From assembly GCA_029256085.1 (NCBI GenBank), contig JAQSYP010000004.1, positions 172,414 through 236,413 of the forward strand: DNA of 64,000 nucleotides. Direction: 5' to 3'. Made by a program: the position numbers and the translations under genes. Below the pieces are notes generated by a model. The model ran no database searches. It had not been told where the DNA came from and worked only from the letters and a program-made list of their open reading frames with translations. Shown piece by piece: positions 10,752-18,493 of the stretch; positions within the stretch are counted from its first letter, which is position 1; every line of letters begins with the position of its first letter. The DNA comes from Caryophanales bacterium (lineage in GTDB: Bacteria > Bacillota > Bacilli > CAJFEE01).

Positions 10752-11537
10752 GTGATTTTTTTGTCTGATAAAGATATGGGCCTTATAGATCATTTGGATG
10801 AGTTAAGAAAGCGCTTAATTATTGTCGCAGTTGCTTTTGTAATTTTCTTTATAGTTGGTTTCGCTTATGTAGAAGAAATTTACAAGTTTATAACACGTGA
10901 CATAGATAAACTTGCTGTTTTGGGCCCGAGTGATATTTTATGGATTTACTTTATGATAGCAACAATTGTTGCACTTGTTTTTACAGTCCCAGTAATTGCC
11001 TGGCAAATATGGTTATTTGTAAAACCTGCATTATCAAAAAAAGAACAAAGAACAGCATTATTTTATATACCATCGTTATTTGTATTATTTGTTGGTGGGT
11101 TTGCATTTGGATATTTTGTTATTTTACCAATTATTATGGATTTCCTAACGTCTATAGGTGAAGATATGTTCACAACAATGTTCACAGCAGACAAATATTT
11201 CAAGTTTGTTCTAAATATGACAATTCCATTTGCCGTATTATTTGAAATGCCTGTTGTAGTAATGTTTTTAACAAGTATTGGTTTAATAAATCCAATTACT
11301 TTAACAAAGGTACGTAAATATGCCTATTTTGTATTAATAGTAACGGCTATTTTAATATCTCCACCTGATTTCATGTCAGACTTTGTTGTTGCTGTTCCGC
11401 TATTAATCGTTTATGAAATAAGTGTAAATTTATCTAGGGTTGTATTTAGAAAGAAACTAAGAGATCAAAAGAAATCAGAAGCTTTGGATCTTGAGCAGCA
11501 ATTTGAAGATTCTAAATTACAAAAAAGTGAAGAATAA
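10752..11537 (+). CDS. tatC: Sec-independent translocase subunit TatC
   Basis: DHLDELRKRLIIVA, FVKPALSKKEQRTALFYIPSLFVLFVGGFAFGYF; start may be TTG at 10761. Confidence 0.95.
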   Translation: MIFLSDKDMGLIDHLDELRKRLIIVAVAFVIFFIVGFAYVEEIYKFITRDIDKLAVLGPSDILWIYFMIATIVALVFTVPVIAWQIWLFVKPALSKKEQRTALFYIPSLFVLFVGGFAFGYFVILPIIMDFLTSIGEDMFTTMFTADKYFKFVLNMTIPFAVLFEMPVVVMFLTSIGLINPITLTKVRKYAYFVLIVTAILISPPDFMSDFVVAVPLLIVYEISVNLSRVVFRKKLRDQKKSEALDLEQQFEDSKLQKSEE

Positions 11538-11547
11538 ATTCTTTTAA

Positions 11548-11587
11548 TCGAGGATGCCGTAAATAATTACGACATCCTCGATTTTTT
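11548..11587 (+). terminator. terminator after tatC
   Basis: ATCGAGGATGCCGT...ACGACATCCTCGATTTTTT. Confidence 0.8.
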
Positions 11588-11687
11588 GGCTCTTCGTCAA
11601 ATTGTGTTGGTGAAGCATCAAACAGAATAAATTTCAAGATCGGTGGAGGATAAACCTCTACCTATTTTTTATATGTGTATGATTTTT

Positions 11688-11783
11688 ATTTGATTTTCGC
11701 TTTCGGACGCTTGCTTTCCGCGACCTGTAGTCTCGCTGGTTCACTTTCCCACTGGAGACAAGCGTCCTTCGCTAAATCAAATT
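11688..11783. repeat. Bacillaceae-type structured dispersed repeat inside the IS remnant
   Basis: Perfect arms GGACGCTTG(11705-11713)/CAAGCGTCC(11759-11767), outer ATTTGATT/AATCAAAT; shares CGCTTTCGG and CTTTCCC...GAG..AAGCG with 7361-7450. Confidence 0.55.
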
Positions 11784-11848
11784 AGGGTATTCTATGAAAA
11801 CACTAATCCCTGAATTAAATAAATCCTATTTCGGAAATTATAAAAGTT

Positions 11849-12337
11849 TCAATATCCAAATGATACTCGCTTTATTACCTCAATTTTATTATTTAATCCT
11901 TCTGTCCTACCATTTGAATAAATCATTAGTAGAGAATTTTCTACACCTTCTTTATATTTAAAAAAGATATTAAATTTTGACCGGAACCATTGTGGTAAGC
12001 TTCTATCTAAATTTTTTATTGCACCGAAGAACATGTCCGAAGCTACGAAAGTAGCGCCACAACTATAACAAATAAATCTTGTACGATTTAATTGTAAAAA
12101 GGTCAATTGATAATTAAATACAGGTAGTTGTGTTGTAGTTTGTACAGTATCATTACAAATAATTTGATTTTGATTAATCTCGCCGCCACACATTTCGCAG
12201 CACAGGGGACGATAAGATAACTTTCCAGAAATGACATTAGCAGTAGTACCACGATAATTCTTTTCGGATAACCAATCTTGAGTAAAGTGTGTATTATTAT
12301 TTGTTAATCCAAGTAATTTTCTAGTATTATAATCCAT
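11849..12337 (-). pseudogene. internally deleted ISL3-family transposase
   Basis: N-terminal zinc finger (CCEMCGGE...FICYSCGATF) joined almost directly to the C-terminal signature YSNGRTEGLNNKIEVIKRVSFGY; catalytic core missing. Confidence 0.8.
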
Positions 12338-12769
12338 AGAGAAGCATCCTTTTCAGTGATAAATTGGTTTTCATCGACTTAATTTTATCAGGAAGATGCT
12401 TCTTTTTTGTATTCTTTTGCATAATGGAGAGAATAACGATTTATAATCCCCATAGAAAAACCAAAAGTATTAGTAGAAAATGAAAGAACATTTTCTCATC
12501 AACACTAAATAATATAGAACCGAATTTTTTGACTAGTAAAATACGACTCAATCAGAAGTTTACTTATAATTGTAATTTGTTTGTAATATATTGTAATAAG
12601 TTTTTAGATTGTGAAATAGTTTATAGTAAGATTGCTCATTTGTGAAATTAACCAAAAAATATTAGGTTCTTTCATATCTTTCGACAAATTTTTACATTTT
12701 TTATGAAAAGTCTGAAAATTTTGTTACAACATTGTGTACAACTATGACTAAATTACTATTATATGGTAA

Positions 12770-12783
12770 TGTAAACGTTGTCA
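12770..12783. promoter_or_regulatory. cre (CcpA) site upstream of hydrogenase operon
   Basis: TGTAAACGTTGTCA matches TGWAANCGNTNWCA at every position. Confidence 0.6.
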
Positions 12784-12836
12784 AAGGGCTTTTTATTTTT
12801 AACTCAATGCTATAATTGTGTGAAGGTGAAAGGGAG

Positions 12837-13916
12837 ATGGTAAGGTTGAAACAAGAGAAAACTATTTTACAGGAGGTTCTTGATAGGGGCTTTTCACGTC
12901 GCGATTTCCTAAAAATGTGTACAGCTTTAGCTGCAACACTAGGATTAGACTACTCTCAGACAAATAAAGTAGTTAATGCGATGGAAACAAAGAAGCGTGT
13001 ACCAGTAATTTGGTTACAGATGCAAGATTGCACTGGGTGTTCTGAATCTTTTATAAGATCATCGCAACCAAAAACTGAAAGCGTTTTACTAGAGATGATT
13101 TCTTTAGAGTATTCTGAAGTATTATCTGCTCCTTCAGGCCATTACGCTGAAAAATCTATTAAAGATGTAATGGAAAAGTACAAGGGTGAGTATATCGTTG
13201 TAGTTGAGGGTAGTATTCCTTCAAACGATATATACTTAATGATTGCAGGCAAATCAGCTCGTAAAGAACTTGAGCATGTTTGTGAAAACGCTGCAGCTGT
13301 TCTTGCATACGGAAGTTGTTCTTCATGGGGTGGTGTTGCTGCTGCTAAACCAAACCCTACAGGTGCAGTACCAGTTACTGATATTATTAAAAATAAGCCA
13401 GTAATTGTTGTACCAGGATGTCCACCAATCGCAGAAGTAATGACGGGAGTTATCGCACATTACGTGACTTTCGGTGTTCTTCCAGAGTTAGACCATTTAG
13501 GTAGACCAAAAGCATTCTATAGACATCGTATTCATGACAAATGTAATCGACGTGCTTATTTTGATGCAGGGTTATTTGTAGAGAATTTTGATGATGAAGG
13601 TTCTAAGCAAGGTTATTGCTTATATAAAGTTGGATGTAAAGGACCAACTACATATAACTCATGTGCAGAGATGCGTTGGAATGGTGGAGTAAGTTACCCA
13701 ATCCAATCGGGTAATCCTTGTATCGGATGTTCTGAGAAAGATTTCTGGGATAATGGCCCATTTTTTACTAGAGTTGCAAAAATACCTGGAACTCAGACAA
13801 CAATAAATCCAGATGTTGTTGGTGCAGCTGTAGTTGGAGCAACAATCGCAGGTGTTGCAGCACACGGTGCTCTAACAGCATTAGATAAGAAGAAGAAAGA
13901 ATCAAAAGATAAGTAG
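12837..13916 (+). CDS. hyaA: [NiFe] hydrogenase small subunit, Tat-exported, C-terminal membrane anchor
   Basis: Twin-arginine SRRDFLKM; DCTGCSESFIRSS, YGSCSSWGG, PGCPP, HDKCNRRAYFDAG, GCKGPTTYNSC, NPCIGC; C-terminal TM helix. TTG at 12846 is an alternative start with better SD spacing. Confidence 0.93.
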   Translation: MVRLKQEKTILQEVLDRGFSRRDFLKMCTALAATLGLDYSQTNKVVNAMETKKRVPVIWLQMQDCTGCSESFIRSSQPKTESVLLEMISLEYSEVLSAPSGHYAEKSIKDVMEKYKGEYIVVVEGSIPSNDIYLMIAGKSARKELEHVCENAAAVLAYGSCSSWGGVAAAKPNPTGAVPVTDIIKNKPVIVVPGCPPIAEVMTGVIAHYVTFGVLPELDHLGRPKAFYRHRIHDKCNRRAYFDAGLFVENFDDEGSKQGYCLYKVGCKGPTTYNSCAEMRWNGGVSYPIQSGNPCIGCSEKDFWDNGPFFTRVAKIPGTQTTINPDVVGAAVVGATIAGVAAHGALTALDKKKKESKDK

Positions 13917-13975
13917 TTTAATAATTAAATTGAAATATAAAAAGAATAGTAGTTAATAAAATGAGGTGAAATACA

Positions 13976-15691
13976 TTGGCAGAACGTATAGTAGTCGATC
14001 CAGTAACACGTATAGAAGGCCATTTACGTATTGAAGCAGATATTCAGGATGGTAAAATTGTAGAAGCATACAGTTCAGGGACAATGATAAGAGGGCTTGA
14101 GCTAATTGTAAAGGACCGCGATCCAAGAGACGTATGGGCTTTTGTACAACGTATTTGTGGAGTTTGTACCACAGTGCATGCACTTGCTGCAATCCGTTCA
14201 GTAGAGGACGCATTAAATATTAAAATTCCTAAAAATGCTCACTTAATTCGTGAAATCATGAATGGTGCACAATATGTACACGACCATGTAGTACATTTCT
14301 ATCACTTACATGCACTTGATTGGGTAGATGTTGTAAGTGCTTTAAAAGCAAATCCAGCAGAAACTTCAAAAATAGCTCAATCAATTTCTGATTGGTCAAA
14401 ATCTTCTCCTGGATACTTCGCTGAAGTACAAAATAAGATTAAAAAAGTTGTTGATTCAGGGCAATTAGGTATATTCGCTAACGGTTACTGGGGACATAAG
14501 GCATATAAGCTTCCACCTGAAGTAAACTTATTAGCGGTAGCTCACTATTTAGAAGCGTTAGACTGGCAAAAAGAAATTGTTAAGATTCATACAATTTTAG
14601 GTGGGAAAAATCCACATCCACATTATTTAGTTGGTGGAATGGCAACTCCATTAGATATTAATAGCGATAATGGTATTCACGCTGAGAGATTAATGCATAT
14701 TTCTCGCCTAATCGACGAAGCTATTGAATTTGTTAATAAGGTATACATTCCTGACTTATTAGCTATCGGTTCATTCTATAAGGATTGGACTCATGGCGGT
14801 GGTTTAAATAACTACATGTCATTTGGGGACTTCTCAACAACTAGTATTTATGATATTAAGAATTATAGAATGCCTCGTGGTGTAATCTTGAATGGTAATA
14901 TTAATGAAGTTCTTGATGTTGATCCAAAAGATGGAGAACAAATTAAGGAATTTATTGATCACTCTTGGTACACATATGATGGCAATGAAACAGGTGGAAA
15001 ACATCCTTGGGAAGGTGAGACTACTTTCAACTATACTGGTCCTAAGGAAGCATACGACCACCTAGATACAGATAAAAAATACACATGGTTAAAAACTCCT
15101 AGATTTAAAGAAAATTCTATGGAAGTTGGACCATTAGCTCGTATCATGATTGGATATGCTGCTGGTAGAGAAGATATCGTTAATATCGTTGATGACACAC
15201 TTAAGAAGCTTCAATTACCAATTAGTGCGCTTCATTCAGCTTTAGGTCGTACTGTTGCTAGAGGTCTTGAAACTGTTTTAATTGCTCAATGGTTACGTGA
15301 TGATATGGATTCATTATTAGCTAATATTAAAGCAGGAAATCAGACGACTTTTGACAGAACTATGTGGGAGCCTAGTTCATGGCCTAAAACTTCTAAAGGT
15401 GTGGGTTGGATGGAAGCACCTCGTGGAGCACTTGGACATTGGATAGTTATTAATGATGGTAAAGTTGAAAACTATCAAGCAATTGTTCCTTCAACATGGA
15501 ACGCTTCACCTAAAGATGGAAAGGGACTTGCAGGAGCTTATGAAGCTGCTCTTAAGGGGACACCTATCATTGATAAAGAACAGCCTATTGAAATTATGCG
15601 TATAATTCATTCGTTTGACCCTTGTCTTGCTTGCGCTGTTCATTTAACAGATCTCGAAAGCAATAGTCAAACTGAAATAAAGATACTTTAG
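13976..15691 (+). CDS. hyaB: [NiFe] hydrogenase large subunit
   Basis: RICGVCTTVHALAAIRSVEDAL and DPCLACAVH Ni ligands, followed by a 15-residue C-terminal extension. Confidence 0.96.
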   Translation: MAERIVVDPVTRIEGHLRIEADIQDGKIVEAYSSGTMIRGLELIVKDRDPRDVWAFVQRICGVCTTVHALAAIRSVEDALNIKIPKNAHLIREIMNGAQYVHDHVVHFYHLHALDWVDVVSALKANPAETSKIAQSISDWSKSSPGYFAEVQNKIKKVVDSGQLGIFANGYWGHKAYKLPPEVNLLAVAHYLEALDWQKEIVKIHTILGGKNPHPHYLVGGMATPLDINSDNGIHAERLMHISRLIDEAIEFVNKVYIPDLLAIGSFYKDWTHGGGLNNYMSFGDFSTTSIYDIKNYRMPRGVILNGNINEVLDVDPKDGEQIKEFIDHSWYTYDGNETGGKHPWEGETTFNYTGPKEAYDHLDTDKKYTWLKTPRFKENSMEVGPLARIMIGYAAGREDIVNIVDDTLKKLQLPISALHSALGRTVARGLETVLIAQWLRDDMDSLLANIKAGNQTTFDRTMWEPSSWPKTSKGVGWMEAPRGALGHWIVINDGKVENYQAIVPSTWNASPKDGKGLAGAYEAALKGTPIIDKEQPIEIMRIIHSFDPCLACAVHLTDLESNSQTEIKIL

Positions 15692-15703
15692 GGGGGTCAG
15701 GTT

Positions 15704-16504
15704 ATGTCTATCCCTACAATTCCTAATTCAAATAAACCTAATGTTCATCATGAACATATTCATTCGAAGATTGATTTAAGTCACAGACCTGAAGCGTCTT
15801 ACGAAACTGTTAGTGACTCAATGATAAAAATTTATGTATGGGAATTACCAGTCAGAATATTTCATTGGGTAAATGCACTAGCAATACTACTTTTAATGGT
15901 AACTGGCATATATATCGGTAATCCATTTGTTTCAGCGTCAGTACAAGAAGATGCGTATTACTCTATGCTAATGGGTTGGGTAAGATATATTCACTTCTTC
16001 TCAGCATTCGTATTTATTGCTAATCTAATATTTCGTTGGTATTGGGTATTTAAAGGAAATAAGTATGCAACTTCAAATCCATTAAAAAGAGGTTTCTGGT
16101 CTGAAACTTTTGAAACAGTTAAATTTTATGCACTAATGAAAAATAAGAAGCCACATTATGTTGGGCACAATCCACTCGCACAATTAGCATATTGGATCTT
16201 TATTGGTTTAGGTTCAATAGTACTAATAATAACTGGTTTATTCTTATATGTTGAACCACAACCAGAATCTTTATTCGGTTCAGCGTTTATATGGACTTCG
16301 TTATTATTTGGCGGAGATAGCTTTACAGTAAGATCATTACACCATCTTGTAGCTTGGGGAATTATGGTTTTCATTGTTATTCACGTCTATTTATCCTTCC
16401 GTGAAGATTGGCTTGAAAAGAATGGAACTATGTCTTCAATTGTTACAGGTTTTAAGACAGAATCTAAACACGTAATTGAGGACCAACATGATGAAGAAAA
16501 ATAA
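15704..16504 (+). CDS. hyaC: Ni/Fe-hydrogenase b-type cytochrome subunit
   Basis: YVWELPVRIFHWVNALAILLLMVTGIYIG; multiple TM helices with His; operon position. Confidence 0.93.
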   Translation: MSIPTIPNSNKPNVHHEHIHSKIDLSHRPEASYETVSDSMIKIYVWELPVRIFHWVNALAILLLMVTGIYIGNPFVSASVQEDAYYSMLMGWVRYIHFFSAFVFIANLIFRWYWVFKGNKYATSNPLKRGFWSETFETVKFYALMKNKKPHYVGHNPLAQLAYWIFIGLGSIVLIITGLFLYVEPQPESLFGSAFIWTSLLFGGDSFTVRSLHHLVAWGIMVFIVIHVYLSFREDWLEKNGTMSSIVTGFKTESKHVIEDQHDEEK

Positions 16505-16970
16505 AATTACTGTTATAGGAATCGGCAACACCCTTTATACTGATGAGGGTGTTGGGGTTCATATACTTCCATATCTTGAGAAAGAATTATCTAATAGAAA
16601 CATCGATTCTGTTGAAATAGTTGAAGGTTCAACAGATGGAATGAGGTTATTAGCTGATATTGAGGACTGCGAATATTTACTTATTATTGACGCTATTAAT
16701 GCTGGGAAAGAACCCGGAACAATAATACGACTTGAAGATGATGAAATTCCTAAGTTTTTTGGAATTAAAATGTCAGTTCATCAGGTTGGTTTTCAAGAAG
16801 TATTGTTTGCTTCAAGAATAAGGGAACAATTACCTAAAGAAATGGTAATGATAGGTGCACAACCGTATTCACTTGAATTAAATATTGGTCTTTCAAAAGA
16901 AATGGAGAATAACATTCCAAAAATGGTTGATGATATTATCAATCAGATTAATATATGGAGTGATAAGTAG
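16488..16970 (+). CDS. hyaD: hydrogenase maturation endopeptidase
   Basis: KITVIGIGNTLYTDEGVGVHILPYLEK, DAINAG, HQVGFQEVL, GAQPYSLELNIGLS. Confidence 0.93.
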   Translation: MMKKNKITVIGIGNTLYTDEGVGVHILPYLEKELSNRNIDSVEIVEGSTDGMRLLADIEDCEYLLIIDAINAGKEPGTIIRLEDDEIPKFFGIKMSVHQVGFQEVLFASRIREQLPKEMVMIGAQPYSLELNIGLSKEMENNIPKMVDDIINQINIWSDK

Positions 16971-17416
16971 TGGATCGTCTTGAATTCCTAACAGAAATGA
17001 AAAAAGGTATTTTGAATACCATTAAAGAGGTCAGTAAGCCATTTTTGGAAGAGGAAGCTGAAAAAGTAAATAAGTTAACAGATGAAATTTCAGGTATCCA
17101 TTGGGCTCCAACTGGACTTTCTGTTGAAACAATTAAAGAAAATAAAGTTGTTGAACTAATTATACTTAGACAACAGATTTTATTAGCTGATCTAAATGAT
17201 CAAATTGTTTGCTATAAGAAGATCTGTAAAAATTGTAATAGTATCGTAAATTACATTTCTTATAGAAAAGTAATTAAATGCTTAATGTGTGAAGAAGAAA
17301 TTAACGTACAAACATGGGAGGGCACAGTACAATTAGATTCATTCAAAACTAAGGTTGAAAATGATAAGTTGTACGTTGCAATTCCTCTTGAACTATTTAA
17401 AAAGAAAGAGGTATAG
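16970..17416 (+). CDS. uncharacterised CxxC-CxxC (zinc-ribbon or rubredoxin-like) protein of hydrogenase operon
   Basis: Abuts hyaD; CKNCNSIVNYISYRKVIKCLMC followed by a short beta-rich tail. Confidence 0.75.
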   Translation: MDRLEFLTEMKKGILNTIKEVSKPFLEEEAEKVNKLTDEISGIHWAPTGLSVETIKENKVVELIILRQQILLADLNDQIVCYKKICKNCNSIVNYISYRKVIKCLMCEEEINVQTWEGTVQLDSFKTKVENDKLYVAIPLELFKKKEV

Positions 17417-17435
17417 TCACCTCTTTCTTTTTTTT
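17398..17435 (+). terminator. intrinsic terminator overlapping stop codon, between structural genes and hyp genes
   Basis: AAAGAAAGAGGTATAGTCACCTCTTTCTTTTTTTT. Confidence 0.8.
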
Positions 17436-17471
17436 AATAACAATTGAAATTGGAATGGATGGTTTATAACT

Positions 17472-17822
17472 ATGCATGAAATGGCACTTATGGGAGATAT
17501 TTTAAATCTTGTTTTCGACGATGCTAAACAAAAAAAAATTACTAAAGTGAAAAGTATAACGCTAACTGTTGGACAATTATCCAACGCATTACCAGATGCT
17601 TTAGAAATGGCGTTTGATATAAATAAAGCTCAAGGACACGATATGTTGTCTGATTCTTCTAAGCTAAACATAATTGTTGAAGAGGCGAAAGCTACATGCA
17701 TTTTCTGTGAAGAATTGTACAAGCCTACTCATAGAATTGCGATATGTCCAAAATGCAATATGCCAGGAGGAAAGTTAACTTCGGGTGAGACTTTTAAAGT
17801 AGAAACATATGAAGGGGAGTAG
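17472..17822 (+). CDS. hypA: hydrogenase nickel incorporation protein HypA
   Basis: MHEMALMGDIL; zinc motif CIFC...CPKC. Confidence 0.95.
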   Translation: MHEMALMGDILNLVFDDAKQKKITKVKSITLTVGQLSNALPDALEMAFDINKAQGHDMLSDSSKLNIIVEEAKATCIFCEELYKPTHRIAICPKCNMPGGKLTSGETFKVETYEGE

Positions 17823-17827
17823 GAACA

Positions 17828-18493
17828 ATGGAAGTAAAATTAAATGCCGATGTTTTAACAGACAACAATGCAGCAGCAGCACATAATAGAGGTGAATTTT
17901 CAAAGAATAATATTTTAGTTGTTAATCTTATGAGTTCTCCAGGTGCTGGAAAAACTACTATTCTTGAAGAAACTGTTAGAAAACTCTCAATTAAATATAG
18001 AATAGGCGTTATTGAAGGGGACCTTGCAACAGAAAGAGATGCTGATCGAATTAGAGCACTTGGTGCAAAAGCGATTCAAATTAATACACATGGAGGTTGT
18101 CATTTAGACGCAAGAATGGTTGCCAAGATTTTACCTGAGTTTGATTTAAATGAAATTGACATTATGTTTATTGAGAATGTAGGTAATCTTGTTTGTCCAT
18201 CTGGATATGATCTTGGACAGCATCATAAGGTTGCAGTTTTAAGTGTTCCAGAAGGTAATGATAAAATACCTAAATATCCTACTATGTTTAGACGTACTGA
18301 ACTTGTACTATTGAACAAAGTAGATCTTCTACCTTATCTTGATTTTAATGTAGAAGAAGCTATTTCAGACTTAAATGGATTAAATCCAGAATCTAAACTT
18401 TTAACGATTTCAGCACGTACTGGGGAAGGCTTTAATAGTTGGATTCAGTGGATTGAGGGTGCATTTGAACAATGCAAACAGCCAAATCAATAA
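17828..18493 (+). CDS. hypB: hydrogenase nickel incorporation GTPase HypB
   Basis: NLMSSPGAGKTTILEET, EGDLATERDADRIRALG, ENVGNLVCPSGYDLGQH, LNKVDLLP; no His-rich N-terminus. Confidence 0.96.
   Translation: MEVKLNADVLTDNNAAAAHNRGEFSKNNILVVNLMSSPGAGKTTILEETVRKLSIKYRIGVIEGDLATERDADRIRALGAKAIQINTHGGCHLDARMVAKILPEFDLNEIDIMFIENVGNLVCPSGYDLGQHHKVAVLSVPEGNDKIPKYPTMFRRTELVLLNKVDLLPYLDFNVEEAISDLNGLNPESKLLTISARTGEGFNSWIQWIEGAFEQCKQPNQ

Larger units (their letters stand above)
11588..12521 (-). mobile_element. ISL3-family-like IS remnant with imperfect terminal inverted repeats
   Basis: Left end GGCTCTTCGTCAAATTGTGTTGGTGA (11588-11613); right end reads GGTTCTATATTATTTAGTGTTGATGA on the opposite strand (to 12521), about 17/26 matches; encloses transposase remnant. 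Confidence 0.65.

Noticed and set aside
10940-11161. 73-aa ORF in another frame inside tatC
   Set aside because: Fully inside a strongly supported TatC gene, low-complexity sequence, no SD
12762-12816. Exact hydrogenase promoter assignment
   Set aside because: TATAAT at 12811 lacks a convincing -35 at 16-18 bp and alternatives near 12762 are weak, so no promoter feature is called
13659-14213. Antisense ORFs across hyaA/hyaB (13659-13865, 13953-14213)
   Set aside because: Antisense shadow of well-supported genes; no recognisable protein features
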